Notes under the pieces: generated by a model
Databases searched by the model: none
Seen by the model: the letters and a program-made list of their open reading frames with translations, nothing else
Told to the model about the DNA's origin: nothing
Assembly: GCA_023213395.1 (NCBI GenBank)
Contig: CM041465.1
Location: 104,787,741-104,851,740, forward strand
DNA from: Cycas panzhihuaensis
Taxonomy: Eukaryota; Cycadophyta
Direction of reading: 5' to 3'
DNA length: 64,000 nucleotides
Translations under genes and position numbers: made by a program
Part shown: positions 56,100 to 64,000 of the stretch, in pieces
How positions within the stretch are numbered: the first letter of the stretch is position 1
How the letters are laid out: each line of letters starts with the position of its first letter

Positions 56100-57248
56100 A
56101 ATTTCACAAATACACGTAAATTATCCTTCACTTTTCCAGTGGCAATGACAAAGAAATTATGTTTTAGGTCCTTAATCAAGCATCTATCTTTGTAAAGCTC
56201 AACCTTCATACATTGTTTGTAGATTTCTCAGGCTGATAGAAGGTTCATTTGTATCTTAGGCATATAGTACATGCTTTTGGACTTTCCTCCTGCAAGTGAA
56301 ATAGAGACAACACCTTCAACAGATAACACACTTGCATCTCCAAGAATGATTTTAAATTCACTTGGGCTAACATTTCATGCGTCAAAGTTTTGCTTCTAAA
56401 ATGAAATGTGCTTTTGTGCTCCTGAATCTAGAATCCAATAGTCTTTGTGATTTGGCTTGGCTGACAAAGCCGATACCCTAGCATAGAAAGTTGCAACACC
56501 CTTTCCTTTCTCATCCTTTCTTACTTTGTACATGTCCTATTGTTTAAATCAATAATTCTTCTCTTTGTGGCCATCCTTCTTGCAGTAAGTACATTTGCCA
56601 ATGAACTTCTTCTTTTGCTAAGTTTCTTCTCCTGATTTTTGTGTAGACTTTCCTTCTTGAATAACATATGTCCTTTGTGTCTTCATGACCAAGGCTTAAG
56701 TTGAATTGGAACCTCCAAGCAAGCCATGGTGCTTCAACTTAGCATCCTTGGCTAGAATAAGACTTTTCATCTTCTCAAATGACTAACCTTTCATTACCTC
56801 ATCTTTCGCATAGATGGTCTGAAAGGTTTCAAATGCAGCTGGTAGTTTTGATATAACTAATGCAAACAATAACTCGTCATCAAGTGAGCTTGACTTAATT
56901 TCTTCCATCTTGTTCCTCAAATTAGTTACTTTGTTTAGATAGGCGCTTATGGTGCTTTCGTCTTCTACAATGGCATTTAGAATCTCCATCATTAAAACAA
57001 CACAATGATTCATCTTCTTTTTTGGAATGTCTTGCACAACTTTGTCCATATTTGCACAATTTCAATAGCCCAACAACCACACAACTTTTTCTTTTAATGA
57101 GTTTGTTCATTTGAATTAACGGAATAGAAAGGAGCTCATCCTTGACGATTCCCCAAAGTTGATTCAACATTAACACTAATTCCATATTAGCCTTCCACTC
57201 GCTAAAGTTATTCCCATTGAAAATAACCTGAGGCATCATCATCTCCAT
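56100..57248 (-). pseudogene. gag: E8 gag and protease remnant
   Basis: Gag starts at 57248 on the complement: MEMMMPQVIFNGNNFSEWKANMELVLMLNQLWGIV (open to 56922 with a frame change), then MNHCVVLMMEILNAIVEDES, AYLNKVTNLRNKMEEIKSSSLDDELL and LPAAFETFQTIYAKDE (57049-56783). The Leu, Lys and Phe positions match the E3 gag closely. A knuckle-like FIGKCTYCKKDGHKEKNY segment is at 56610-56540 with Cys and His mostly kept. Protease near 56440 reads YWILDSGAQKHISF in a mixed frame. Best preserved gag of this family in the window. Confidence 0.83.
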
Positions 57249-57250
57249 GA

Positions 57251-59593
57251 GAAATGGGCTGATACAAGTTGAATTTCACCAAACTTTTGCCGCATAGTCT
57301 TATGGATGAAACAACTGCTTCACTGCTTGTTCTTTGTTTACTAGTATATATGCCAATGCACTAGGTCTCAAGAGTTTTTATCAATAGCTTTAAAGATCAC
57401 CAAAATCACTTGAAAAACAACCCAACAAATGTTTCAAACACAAGAATTATAATGTATCGATAGTGGGAATGGCATATAAGTTTAAATCTATGATGAACAC
57501 ATTATAAATAGGCTCCAATTTCAAGAAATATCACCAAGTATCCAATGTGCAACATAAAAAGTGCAATGTGTTGGTGTAAAAAATGCAACAATATAAATAT
57601 CAATATTAGAATATGCTAAAGGCATATTCTAAAGGTTGCCAGCTATCCAAAAATTTGTGCAATTTTTGCAAAGCAACACGTGATTAAAAATAATCACAAA
57701 ATTTGATATTTATGATAAATTAAGGTTAACAAACTTTAATAATATCAATATAGTTGTGTCAAGTGACGGCTCCAATAAATGTCATATGAAGTGCATCAAC
57801 CTTCCATGAAAAGATACGACCTGCACTGGTCATCCACGGTCTTCTGGATGATAATCTTCACCTTGTGTTCTCAAAAATCCACCAACCAGCTAGTATTCAC
57901 ATCAACAAACGACTTTTATAGCCTTATGCTTTCATCTACAACTCCATACGAAATAAATGAGTAGTCCAAAGAGGATAAAAGTTGCCCAACTTCAACATCA
58001 ACTTCAATATTCAACATAAACTATCTTCTACAGCTTCAAAGATTGCCCAACACCTTTCTTATGGACAAAAAAGCACCATTCATAGATTCAATATCATTAA
58101 TAAGTAATGTATTACAATGTTCTAATGTTAAATAATAAATTTAATACCCAATGATGTTGAATGCCCAATACTATCAAATGAAGTCCAACACTATTAGATC
58201 GCCTACAAATTATGCCCAACTGGCTTTAGGAAGTGCGCAACACACCCAACTAGCTTCAAATGGCTTCAAAATAAGCCCAACTTAGTCTAAAATGTGCCTA
58301 TTTCCCGACTTCCAAAAATGGACTTGGATATGATGACAAACATGTAAGTATAAGTATGCTTCTCAACTATTTTTACACCTCGTTGATTCATTATGTTATG
58401 AGTTTGGATAGTTGGTGTATGTTTTGTTGCTTTCTTGGATGCTTGTCCATGCTCATTCTCTATCAATGACGAGTACAACTTTGGTCCATGGCGGTTTAGT
58501 CCATCCATCAGACTTTCTAGGCTAGAAACGATGTCATCCCCCTAGTTGCGACTTTGTTTCTATTTTATTTTTTATCCTATTTTTGCCCATTGGGCTTCGT
58601 TTTTACTTCCTTGCCACTTGTTGTTGACTGTATCTGCCCCTAGGGTCTACCATTAGTGAGTTTTTGGTTTGATTGCATGATTATTTTATGTAAAAATCTA
58701 AATTGTTTCCATATCGTGCTGATTTCTATCTGCAACAATGGTACTGTGAATTACTTCGCGGTATGACTATCACCAACCTAGATTCGAGATTTTCTATGAC
58801 AATCAACTCATTAATGAGTAATGACTTATTGTCAGACTTGGGCAAACCATGCTAGCCCTAGGTCGGGCCATGTCAGATTTGGAAGGCCCAAGAGGCCCAA
58901 ATCTTACTCTTCCCAAGTCAATTTCATCAAACCATAAGAAAAACTCATGGTTTTGGGTTGATGGCTTTCCCACATTTTAGATGGTTTTCCCTCATGGTTT
59001 TGAGATTATGTTACCTTCCCATCATGCTGCTAAAATTTTTCTAAAATCTTAGCAACTTGATCTATTCTACTAGCACCCATTTGGAGATTGCAAGCACAAT
59101 GCTAAAGATAACTTTAGAAGTCCTTGAAAGAAATGAATAGTAACCATAACCATCGATTCTCCTAAAGGTATAGGTAATCCACTTCTTTTTGTTATGGTAA
59201 TTCATTTCTTCTCCATTTGTTTCCATCTTCATACCATGTTTGTGTGATTGAATGGTAAGACATGCTAGTTAGTTTTCTTTGTGTTTCATAATTTCTCTTA
59301 ATCTAATAGGTGGATGTTTGCTATTTTTTCCCATTTGTTGCTTCACCCATTGTTTCAAAAAGTTACAAAATAGGGGATGGCACCTAAGTACACTTAAGGA
59401 GCCCTTGTTGTATTGGGGGATGATAGCCATTATGAGGCGCCTCCACCAATCCCGTTTGTCTTATTTCATAGCTTAGAAATAGTATCTTGACTTTGAAGGA
59501 ATTTGCTTGTTATTGCTTGGGAGACATATATGCTTGTAGTATTGGATTCCTTGTAGGATCACTTGTCTTGTAGGCCACTAACTCATGTGTAGG
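57251..59593. other. Unassigned sequence right of E8 gag
   Basis: 2.3 kb without coding motifs. The first part is probably E8 leader: GCCCAAC/TTGGGC-type words recur at 57989-58280 without a fixed period. No LTR of the E3/E8 family and no complement of a tRNA-Met primer site was found, so the E8 5' end was either deleted or has diverged beyond recognition. Confidence 0.45.
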
Positions 59594-60137
59594 TGTTAAA
59601 ACCTTCATTCCTAAGTATTAAGTCTTGACCTTGTGTATTAATATTTTTGTCACTTTAGGCCCTTTATCCTAAAGTGTTTATTTGTTGATTTATAAAATTG
59701 TCTTTTGTCTTGTAGTGACTTTTCTCACATGTGCTTGTGAGAAGTCTAACTTTTGTGGACTCTATCCTTATCCTTGGAGATAGAAGAGTCCTAATCAGAT
59801 TTGGCTCATAGTATTGATCAATGACATGTGTTGAAATCCTGATTGTCCAAACTCCTTTATAAGGAGCCCTATTCTCATGTTTTGGCATGTAGTATTTTTG
59901 AGTAAGAGTTATGTTATGCTGCTGTAAGTGTCTCTTGTAGGTGAAGTGTTGAGAGGAATTCTCCTTCATACTTGTATGTTGTGATAGGTTGAGTTGAGGT
60001 GCAATACTCTTTCCTATCATTTTTTATGTTGTACTACATCATTTTTTTAATCTAAGTGTATTGTCCTTCATATTTCGATGTCCTCTCTAGCTTATCAATA
60101 GATTCTGGCTCCTGTAGCGTCTCCATTCGGTCTTTCA
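59594..60137 (+). repeat. E9 5' LTR
   Basis: 544 bp, TGTTAAAACC to CGGTCTTTCA. The TATA sequence sits inside a short inverted repeat, CTCCTT-TAT-AAGGAG (59852-59866). Confidence 0.92.
59852..59866 (+). promoter_or_regulatory. TATA box inside a 6-bp inverted repeat, E9 LTR
   Basis: CTCCTTTATAAGGAG, also unchanged in the 3' LTR (62054-62068), despite about 5 percent divergence around it. Confidence 0.55.
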
Positions 60138-60140
60138 ATT

Positions 60141-60151
60141 TGGTATCAGAG
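60141..60151 (+). other. E9 primer binding site
   Basis: TGGTATCAGAG, three bases after the LTR; identical to the first 11 bases of the initiator tRNA-Met complement. Confidence 0.82.
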
Positions 60152-60472
60152 TTTACGACATCTTGAGGAGCGAATTGGTGGCTTCGAATTTCTCCAAATC
60201 TGGTGATGACCTTCACCATATAAATGCGATCCAGTTGGAGCAAGGAATAATTTCTTGAAGTTTGACGCTGAAGGACTTTGTTTACACTAGTACCTTACAA
60301 ATTTTTTTAAGAATCGTTGATGTAAAGTGTTGCATATTTGCACTTTTTGGAGGATTAATTTTGTGGCCAGAAAAATGGTTGGTGATATTAAGTTTGCAGG
60401 CATTTGGAGCTAATTTTCTTGTGTTCTTACACAAGATCAAAGTTGTGTTACAAGTTTTGCAACTTGTTGGCA

Positions 60473-61250
60473 AAGTCTGATGGTACTATTGAGCGACATA
60501 AGGCTCGCCTTGTTGCTAAAGGGTTCAAACAGCAAGAAGGCATTGACTATACCGAGACATTTGCACCAGTAGCCAATATGAATACCATCAGGATTGTTAT
60601 GGCCTTAGTTGCCCAATGCCAATGGCCATTGTATCAGATGGATGTCAAAAGCGCCTTTCTCAACGACGATTTGACTGAGGAGGTCTACCTGGAACAACCT
60701 CCTGGTTATATTTCTGTCGGCAATGAACATCTTGTCTATCGCTTTAAAAAGGCCTTGTATGGTCTAAAACAAGCGCCACATGCTTGGTATTCAAAGATCG
60801 ATAACTACTTTTTGCAGCACAATTTTCATTGATCCACATCAAATTCGAACCTATATATCAAGGTTCAAAACCAACACATCACAATTGTTGTTCTTTATGT
60901 TGATGATTTAATTATCACAGGCAATGATGTAAATCTGATTAAGCGTCTCCAAAGGGACCTGAAAAGAAGTTTTGAGATGATAGATCTTGGACTTCTTCAC
61001 TATTTTCTTGGCATGGAAGTGTGACAGCAGCCAGGTTACATTTTCATTTCTCAAGCCAAATATACATGGAACATTTTGCAGCAATTCAAAATGGATGACT
61101 GCAAACCTTCACCAATGTCCATGGAGACAGGTACAAAATTGTCGATGAATGAAGAAGGAAAACCTGTTGATTCCACCCTTTTCAAGCAACTAGTGGGTAG
61201 TCTCATCTACTTGATTAACACTAGACCTGACATATGATCAGCCCCAATCA
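60473..61250 (+). pseudogene. pol: E9 pol: reverse transcriptase (N-truncated)
   Basis: Starts inside RT at [26 protein letters not shown], right after the deletion junction at about 60472. Continues [68 protein letters not shown] to a TGA at Arg (60830). The next frame holds VVLYVDDLIITGND with YVDD intact (60896-60907), LLHYFLGMEV, TGA for Trp, QQPGYIFISQAKYTWNILQQFKMDDC, and VGSLIYLINTRPD. A small deletion then removes about 10 residues before PNQQHWNAAK. Confidence 0.87.
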
Positions 61251-61796
61251 GCAACACTGGAATGCTGCAAAACGCATCCTCAGATACCTCAAAGGTACTT
61301 TGCAGTATGGTCTTTAGTACACACGTAATGAGAACTTTACACTGGAAGGGTTTTCAGATTCAGATTGGGCTAGATGCCAAGATAGCTGAAAATCTACCTC
61401 AAGGTATTGTTTCAACCTTGAGTCAGCTATTGTTTCATTTCCTCCACTAAAGCAGAATACAAAGCTGCCGTCAGCGCAGCATGTAAGGCTATTTGGCTCA
61501 GATAGATCCTTGAAGAGCTTGGACTTGAGAAAACACTCCCAACGCCATTGTATTGTGACAATCAGAGTGTTATCAAGATTGCCAGGAATCTAGTATTTCA
61601 TGCACACACCAAGCATATTGAGGTCCATCACTATTTTATCAGAGAGCATGTGCAACAAGGTGAAATCGACCTCGTCTACAAGCTGACCGATCATCATCTT
61701 GTCGACATCTTCACCAAGCCACTTGGGAAAGAGCAGTTCGAGCATTTCAGAAGCGGCCTCGGCATTCAACTTAATGCTGTATCCATTCAGGGGGAG
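61251..61796 (+). pseudogene. pol: E9 pol: RNase H and polypurine tract
   Basis: RNase H begins at HWNAAKRILRYLKGTLQYG, then NENFTLEGFSDSDWARCQDS and a frameshifted middle around 61390-61500 where the SSTEAEY-type block is broken. The last 84 codons are open (61548-61802): YCDNQSVIKIARNLVFHAHTKHIEVHHYFIREHV, LVYKLTDHHLVDIFTKPLGKEQFEHFRSGLGIQLN, the usual copia C-terminus. The PPT AGGGGGAG (61789-61796) abuts the LTR. Confidence 0.87.
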
Positions 61797-62333
61797 TGTT
61801 AGAACCTTCATTCCTAAGCATTAAGTCTTGACCTTGTGTATTAATATTTTTGTCACTTTAGGCCCTTTATCCTAAAGTGTTCATTTGTTGATTTATAAAA
61901 TTGTATTTTGTCTTGTAGTGACTTTTCTCACATGTGCTTGTGAGAAATCAACTTTTGTGGGCTTTATCCTTATCCTTGGAGATAGAAGAGTCCTAATCGG
62001 ATTTGACTGTTAGTGTTGATCAGTGATATGTGTTGAAATCCTGATCGTCCAAACTCCTTTATAAGGAGCCCTATTCTCATGTTTTGGCATGTAGTATTTT
62101 GAGTAAGAGTTATGCTGCTATAAGTGTCTCTTGTAGGTGAAGTGTTGAAAGGAATTCTCCTTCATACTTGTATGTTGTGATAGGTTGAGTTGAGGTGCAA
62201 TACTCCTCCCTATCATCTTTTATGTTGTACTACATCATTTCTTTAATCTAAGTGTATTGTCCTTCATATTTCGATGTCCTCTCTAGCTTCTCAACAGATT
62301 CTGGCTCCTATATCGTCTCCATTTCGTCTTTCA
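61797..62333 (+). repeat. E9 3' LTR
   Basis: 537 bp, TGTTAGAACC to TTCGTCTTTCA, partner of 59594-60137; followed by GTAGG. Confidence 0.92.
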
Positions 62334-62338
62334 GTAGG

Positions 62339-63576
62339 AAGGGAGAAAACTCTACAAGATCATCAAGTAATACATATTCTCCAAGTAATTCCTAGCAATC
62401 TTACATTTTAGCCATCATTTTAAGGAGGTAAGGTCAATACCTTGTTTCCATCATTTCTTCCATTTTTTGGGTTTTCTATCATACACTTTTTTCTCATCAT
62501 AGCGCATTCAGCAAGCAAAAATGCTACTAAAATTTCTTTAGAATTAGCTAGTAATGCCCTTGCTCCTTTTTTTTACTCCATTGGAAACATATTTGATGCG
62601 TTAAAGAGGAGATTCGAGCTACTACAACTATCATACCACCACGTCTGCCTTTTTGGGCTTTAATGTGTTGTTATCTTCTTTGTTTTCTTTAAAAAGAAAA
62701 CAGAACAAAAGAAAGAAAGAAAGAAAGAAAGAAAAGAAAGGGAAAAGGGACTTGCATTGATTTTGCATAGAAGGGAAAGGTAAAAAAGGGAAATAGACTA
62801 GTTCATTCATTCATCTTCTATTCCCCTCTCTCCCTTTTATTTCATATCCAAAGAAAAAGAAAAAAAAAAAAAAGACGTTTTTTTAACTTTCTTGCTTCCA
62901 TCATTTGCATGTGCATTGGATTCATAGTGGGAGTAAGAAATTGAATTTGTCGCCTGCCTTTAGTATAAAACCCAAGGCGGGAAGAGGGATCGTGTTATTG
63001 TGAGTCTCAAATCGGCGAGAGGACATACAACAAAAGCTAGGATTATGGTAGCGATTATTTTCATTCAAAACAAAAAACATATAGTTTGCATTAGGTGTAT
63101 GTGATGTCTTTCCCTTAGTCAGCCCTAAGTTTTGGTAAGATCAACAAAAAAATTTGTTATAACACCACTATGGACCAACCCCGACACACACTATTCGCCC
63201 TTAGTTTAACTTCCAAGATCATTCGCTTAAGTCCTTTTGCAATAGCACTCAAGAAGCACATGGATGCCTAGGTGAGTGACATAGGATTTGTTTACCCTCG
63301 CGAGGTCATTGCACCCTAGGTCTTAGCCGTAAACCAAAGGTGTAGCAATCTTATCCCACCGACCTTTCAGCGTGTTTCAATGCTAAAATCTGATTTTTGA
63401 CCTTGAACAATGCCACAACCTTATTGATAGGTGAAATTGACCTCTTCAATCACCATTACTTATTGTGTCACTCTTCCGATTGTTGGAGAAAAATAAGAAT
63501 CAACAAAACATGACTCTACCAGTGTTACCTAACAACCCTTGATCTTATCACGTCCACCCAATCACGCCTTAGCTAT
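62339..63576. other. Unassigned sequence between E9 and the terminal LTR
   Basis: 1.2 kb without recognised coding. Contains a (GAAA)n run and, around 62962-63050, a TATAAAA followed by a less AT-rich stretch and an ATG at 63046 leading a 20-codon open frame with a GTGTATGT donor-like word; see findings. Nothing identifies it as a known gene. Confidence 0.35.
62710..62740. repeat. (GAAA)n microsatellite
   Basis: Seven or so consecutive AAAG units, followed by purine-rich sequence to 62760. Confidence 0.85.
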
Positions 63577-63791
63577 TGTTGAAAAACAGAGCGGAATTAG
63601 GCAGAGGAAAGAATGTATGCTTGTTTATTGAGATTCAATCTGCTTAAGTACACAACAGTGATGTGATGGTTGCAACCACTAATGTAACCGATCACTCAGA
63701 TACTGCCAAGTGGCATGATCTTATGAGTACATTAAGGGTGGGTCTAACATGACCCCCTTTTCTCTCCTAGATAAAACATTATATTTCAACA
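63577..63791 (-). repeat. Terminal copia 3' LTR (minus strand)
   Basis: 215 bp with perfect 8-bp terminal inverted repeats (TGTTGAAA at 63577 and TTTCAACA at 63791). A purine tract (TAAGAGGGGG on the complement of 63801-63792) precedes its minus-strand start. The element continues beyond the window. Confidence 0.75.
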
Positions 63792-63801
63792 CCCCCTCTT
63801 A

Positions 63802-64000
63802 ATGTTTTATCTCTAAAAGTCCTATCTTGTCTTTCAAATATCTGAGTCTTTCTCTTCCAAGAGGTTTTGTCAGAAGATCTGCAACTTGTTCAGATGTCGG
63901 ACAGTATTCCAAGTCTATCTCTTTATTCTGCACTTTTCTCTTATAAAGTGATGATGAACTTCAATATGTTTTGTTCTTGCATGTAGAATTGGATTTTTGG
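63802..64000 (-). pseudogene. pol: Copia RNase H C-terminus, truncated by window end
   Basis: Complement reads KNPILHARTKHIEVHHHFI, KVQNKEIDLEYCPTSEQVADLLTKPLGRERLRYL, the usual last 60 residues of copia RNase H, with one frame slip near 63940. It ends at KDKIGLLEIKH a few bases before the purine tract, as in the other elements here. Likely the 3' end of a longer, perhaps better preserved, minus-strand element (element E10) mostly outside the window. Confidence 0.82.

Larger units (their letters stand above)
52965..57250 (-). mobile_element. E8: Ty1/copia element of the E3 family, minus strand
   Basis: 3' LTR at 52965-53294, then on the minus strand two polypurine tracts, RNase H, RT, integrase, protease remnants and gag starting at 57248. 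No 5' LTR or PBS could be found to the right, so the right boundary is provisional. Homology to E3 is collinear across gag, integrase and RT. The 5 bp left of the LTR are AATGG; without the other end no duplication can be shown. Confidence 0.85.
59594..62333 (+). mobile_element. E9: short deletion derivative of a Ty1/copia element
   Basis: 2,740 bp with LTRs of 544 and 537 bp and an exact GTAGG duplication (59589-59593 and 62334-62338). The interior is only 1.66 kb: PBS, about 320 bp of leader, then RT from [17 protein letters not shown] at 60473 to the end of RNase H. Gag, protease, integrase and RT N-terminus are missing. LTR divergence is about 5 percent by eye, with several small indels. 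Confidence 0.93.

Noticed and set aside
1-64000. Integrated pararetrovirus (caulimovirus-like) as source of the pol fragments
   Set aside because: Paired LTRs, PBS/PPT and integrase before RT show Ty1/copia; the gypsy pieces show gag and RT without movement or coat protein motifs.
1-64000. tRNA genes or CRISPR arrays
   Set aside because: tRNA-like words are only primer-site complements (TGGTATCAGAGC type). No regular repeat-spacer pattern exists; the direct repeats seen are LTRs or tandem duplications.

Overview
This window looks like gene-poor, transposon-packed plant nuclear DNA. It is AT-rich and made almost entirely of decayed LTR retrotransposons. I found no intact host gene, no tRNA or rRNA gene and no CRISPR array. 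The dominant class is Ty1/copia, recognised by the pol order protease, integrase, reverse transcriptase (RT), RNase H, by primer binding sites (PBS) complementary to initiator tRNA-Met, and by 5-bp target-site duplications (TSDs). Ty3/gypsy pieces are minor. Old, slowly removed, heavily mutated copia elements with internal deletions would suit a large plant genome, possibly a gymnosperm; that is inference, since no host marker is present.

Layout. E1 (1-2803, +): copia gag to integrase, 5' LTR outside the window, ending against a minus-strand LTR (2804-3233). E2 (4295-9538, +): full-length copia, TSD CATTT. E3 (9698-15766, +): full-length copia of a second family. 17340-18120 (-): gypsy RT fragment. 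Two alternating purine-pyrimidine microsatellite tracts lie at 19.2-20.2 kb. E4 (20416-32410, +): copia element, TSD TAAGG/TAAGA, carrying a younger member of its own family, E5 (27187-31827, +, TSD TAGGG), inserted near the end of its RNase H region.

From about 33.7 kb most elements lie on the minus strand. E6 (33695-39834, TSD TATGA/TATAA) has RT-RNase H only and a large unexplained interior. E7 (40306-47204, TSD TTATA) is a full-length relic with a 2.2-kb leader. A plus-strand gypsy gag cluster follows (50.6-52.96 kb), into which E8 (52965 to about 57250, same family as E3) is inserted. E9 (59594-62333, +, TSD GTAGG) is a short deletion derivative. The last 0.4 kb holds the 3' end of another minus-strand copia element (LTR 63577-63791).

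How the parts relate. All elements share one life-cycle plan: LTR promoter, tRNA-primed reverse transcription, polypurine tract (PPT), integrase. None can act alone. Stop codons mostly sit where Trp, Gln or Arg is expected, and catalytic Asp and Glu residues have repeatedly become Asn and Lys. Both are C-to-T/G-to-A changes, as expected for long-term decay of methylated DNA. The most informative structures are the self-nested E4/E5 pair, the gag-less E5 with a 679-codon open frame, the palindrome plus hairpin upstream of the TATA box in E4/E5 LTRs, and the second internal polypurine tract shared by E3 and E8.
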